Source: a bacterium (GTDB taxonomy: Bacteria > UBP15 > UBA6099 > JAJRTR01). Taken from it: a DNA stretch of 12,916 nucleotides. Below the pieces are notes generated by a model, which did no database searches, was not told the origin of the DNA, and saw nothing but the letters and a program-made list of their open reading frames with translations. The first letter of the stretch is position 1; the number at the start of each line of letters is the position of its first letter. A program made the translations under genes and the position numbers. This document shows, piece after piece, positions 12,823 through 12,916 of this stretch. The DNA is taken from contig JAJRTR010000075.1 in the NCBI GenBank assembly GCA_024278215.1, positions 1-12,916 of the forward strand, given 5' to 3'.

Positions 12823-12916
12823 TACTTTACCCCTTTTTTACTGATTTGCGAAGCTTGGCGAGTTCGACGGATAGGTCGATCCATTCGCCGGTAAGTTTTT
12901 TGAATTGCTTATAATT
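12798..12916 (-). mobile_element. 3' end of an insertion sequence, right copy (partial)
   Basis: The whole 119 bases are the reverse complement of 14-132 without a mismatch. The inner tip begins (C)TGGACAGTACC. The two copies face each other with their 3' ends inward and enclose 12,665 bp. Identity over the visible length means either recent transposition or the same repeat at both contig ends; the element continues outside. Confidence 0.8.
12827..12916 (-). CDS. Transposase, C-terminal fragment (5' partial), right copy
   Basis: Read on the minus strand, 29 codons enter from the window edge and end at TAA (12829-12827). The residues are identical to those encoded by 14-100 at the left end, including LSVELAKLRKSVKKG. 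Same family caveat as for the left copy: the catalytic part is not visible. Confidence 0.6.
   Translation of the reverse strand, partial: NYKQFKKLTGEWIDLSVELAKLRKSVKKG

Overview
The window reads as the tail-fibre and lysis end of a tailed phage or prophage, enclosed between the inward-facing ends of two copies of one insertion sequence (IS). The DNA is bacterial or phage in style: dense ORFs, AAAGGAG/AGGAGG ribosome binding sites and short gaps. Most of it is GC-rich. The host cannot be fixed from the sequence. No capsid, portal, terminase, integrase, replication or repressor gene is present, and I saw no tRNA, rRNA or CRISPR array.

Layout. Bases 1-132 and 12798-12916 are the 3' ends of the same IS in opposite orientation; 119 bp of them are an exact inverted repeat. 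Just inside the left IS is a strikingly AT-rich island (about 133-490) coding for a small membrane protein. It is followed by the 3' part of a GC-rich phage-like gene with no convincing start (485-868). A counter-oriented gene (2331-1045) encodes a two-part protein ending in a class I SAM-dependent methyltransferase.

From 2430 everything runs rightward. First comes a tail-assembly chaperone gene pair in the G/GT arrangement, with a clear -1 slippery site (A AAA AAG at 2825-2831). Next are an overlapping 56-aa ORF, an alpha-helical 200-aa protein and a 200-aa beta-rich structural protein. Then follow a 1379-aa tail tip or fibre protein with a discoidin-like (F5/8 type C) carbohydrate-binding domain, a 306-aa virion protein with an N-terminal coiled coil, and a 135-aa protein with a 21-residue tandem duplication and a conserved phage C-terminus. 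A 104-aa pentapeptide-like protein is translationally coupled to a 616-aa G8-like/beta-helix tailspike. The run ends with a 76-aa XhlA-like membrane protein (holin or lysis accessory) and the first ten codons of a further gene, probably a lysis gene, cut by the right-hand IS.

How the genes work together. The chaperones would load the tail tape or tube proteins. The beta-rich proteins and the 1379-aa protein would build the tail tip. The 306-, 135-, 104- and 616-aa products would form the receptor-binding apparatus, and the last two genes the lysis step. Points worth attention are the absence of a long tape-measure gene after the chaperones, the IS break in the lysis region, a hairpin repeat found twice in noncoding DNA, and one beta module repeated three times across two tail proteins. 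All functional names are from sequence motifs read by eye; no database search was run.
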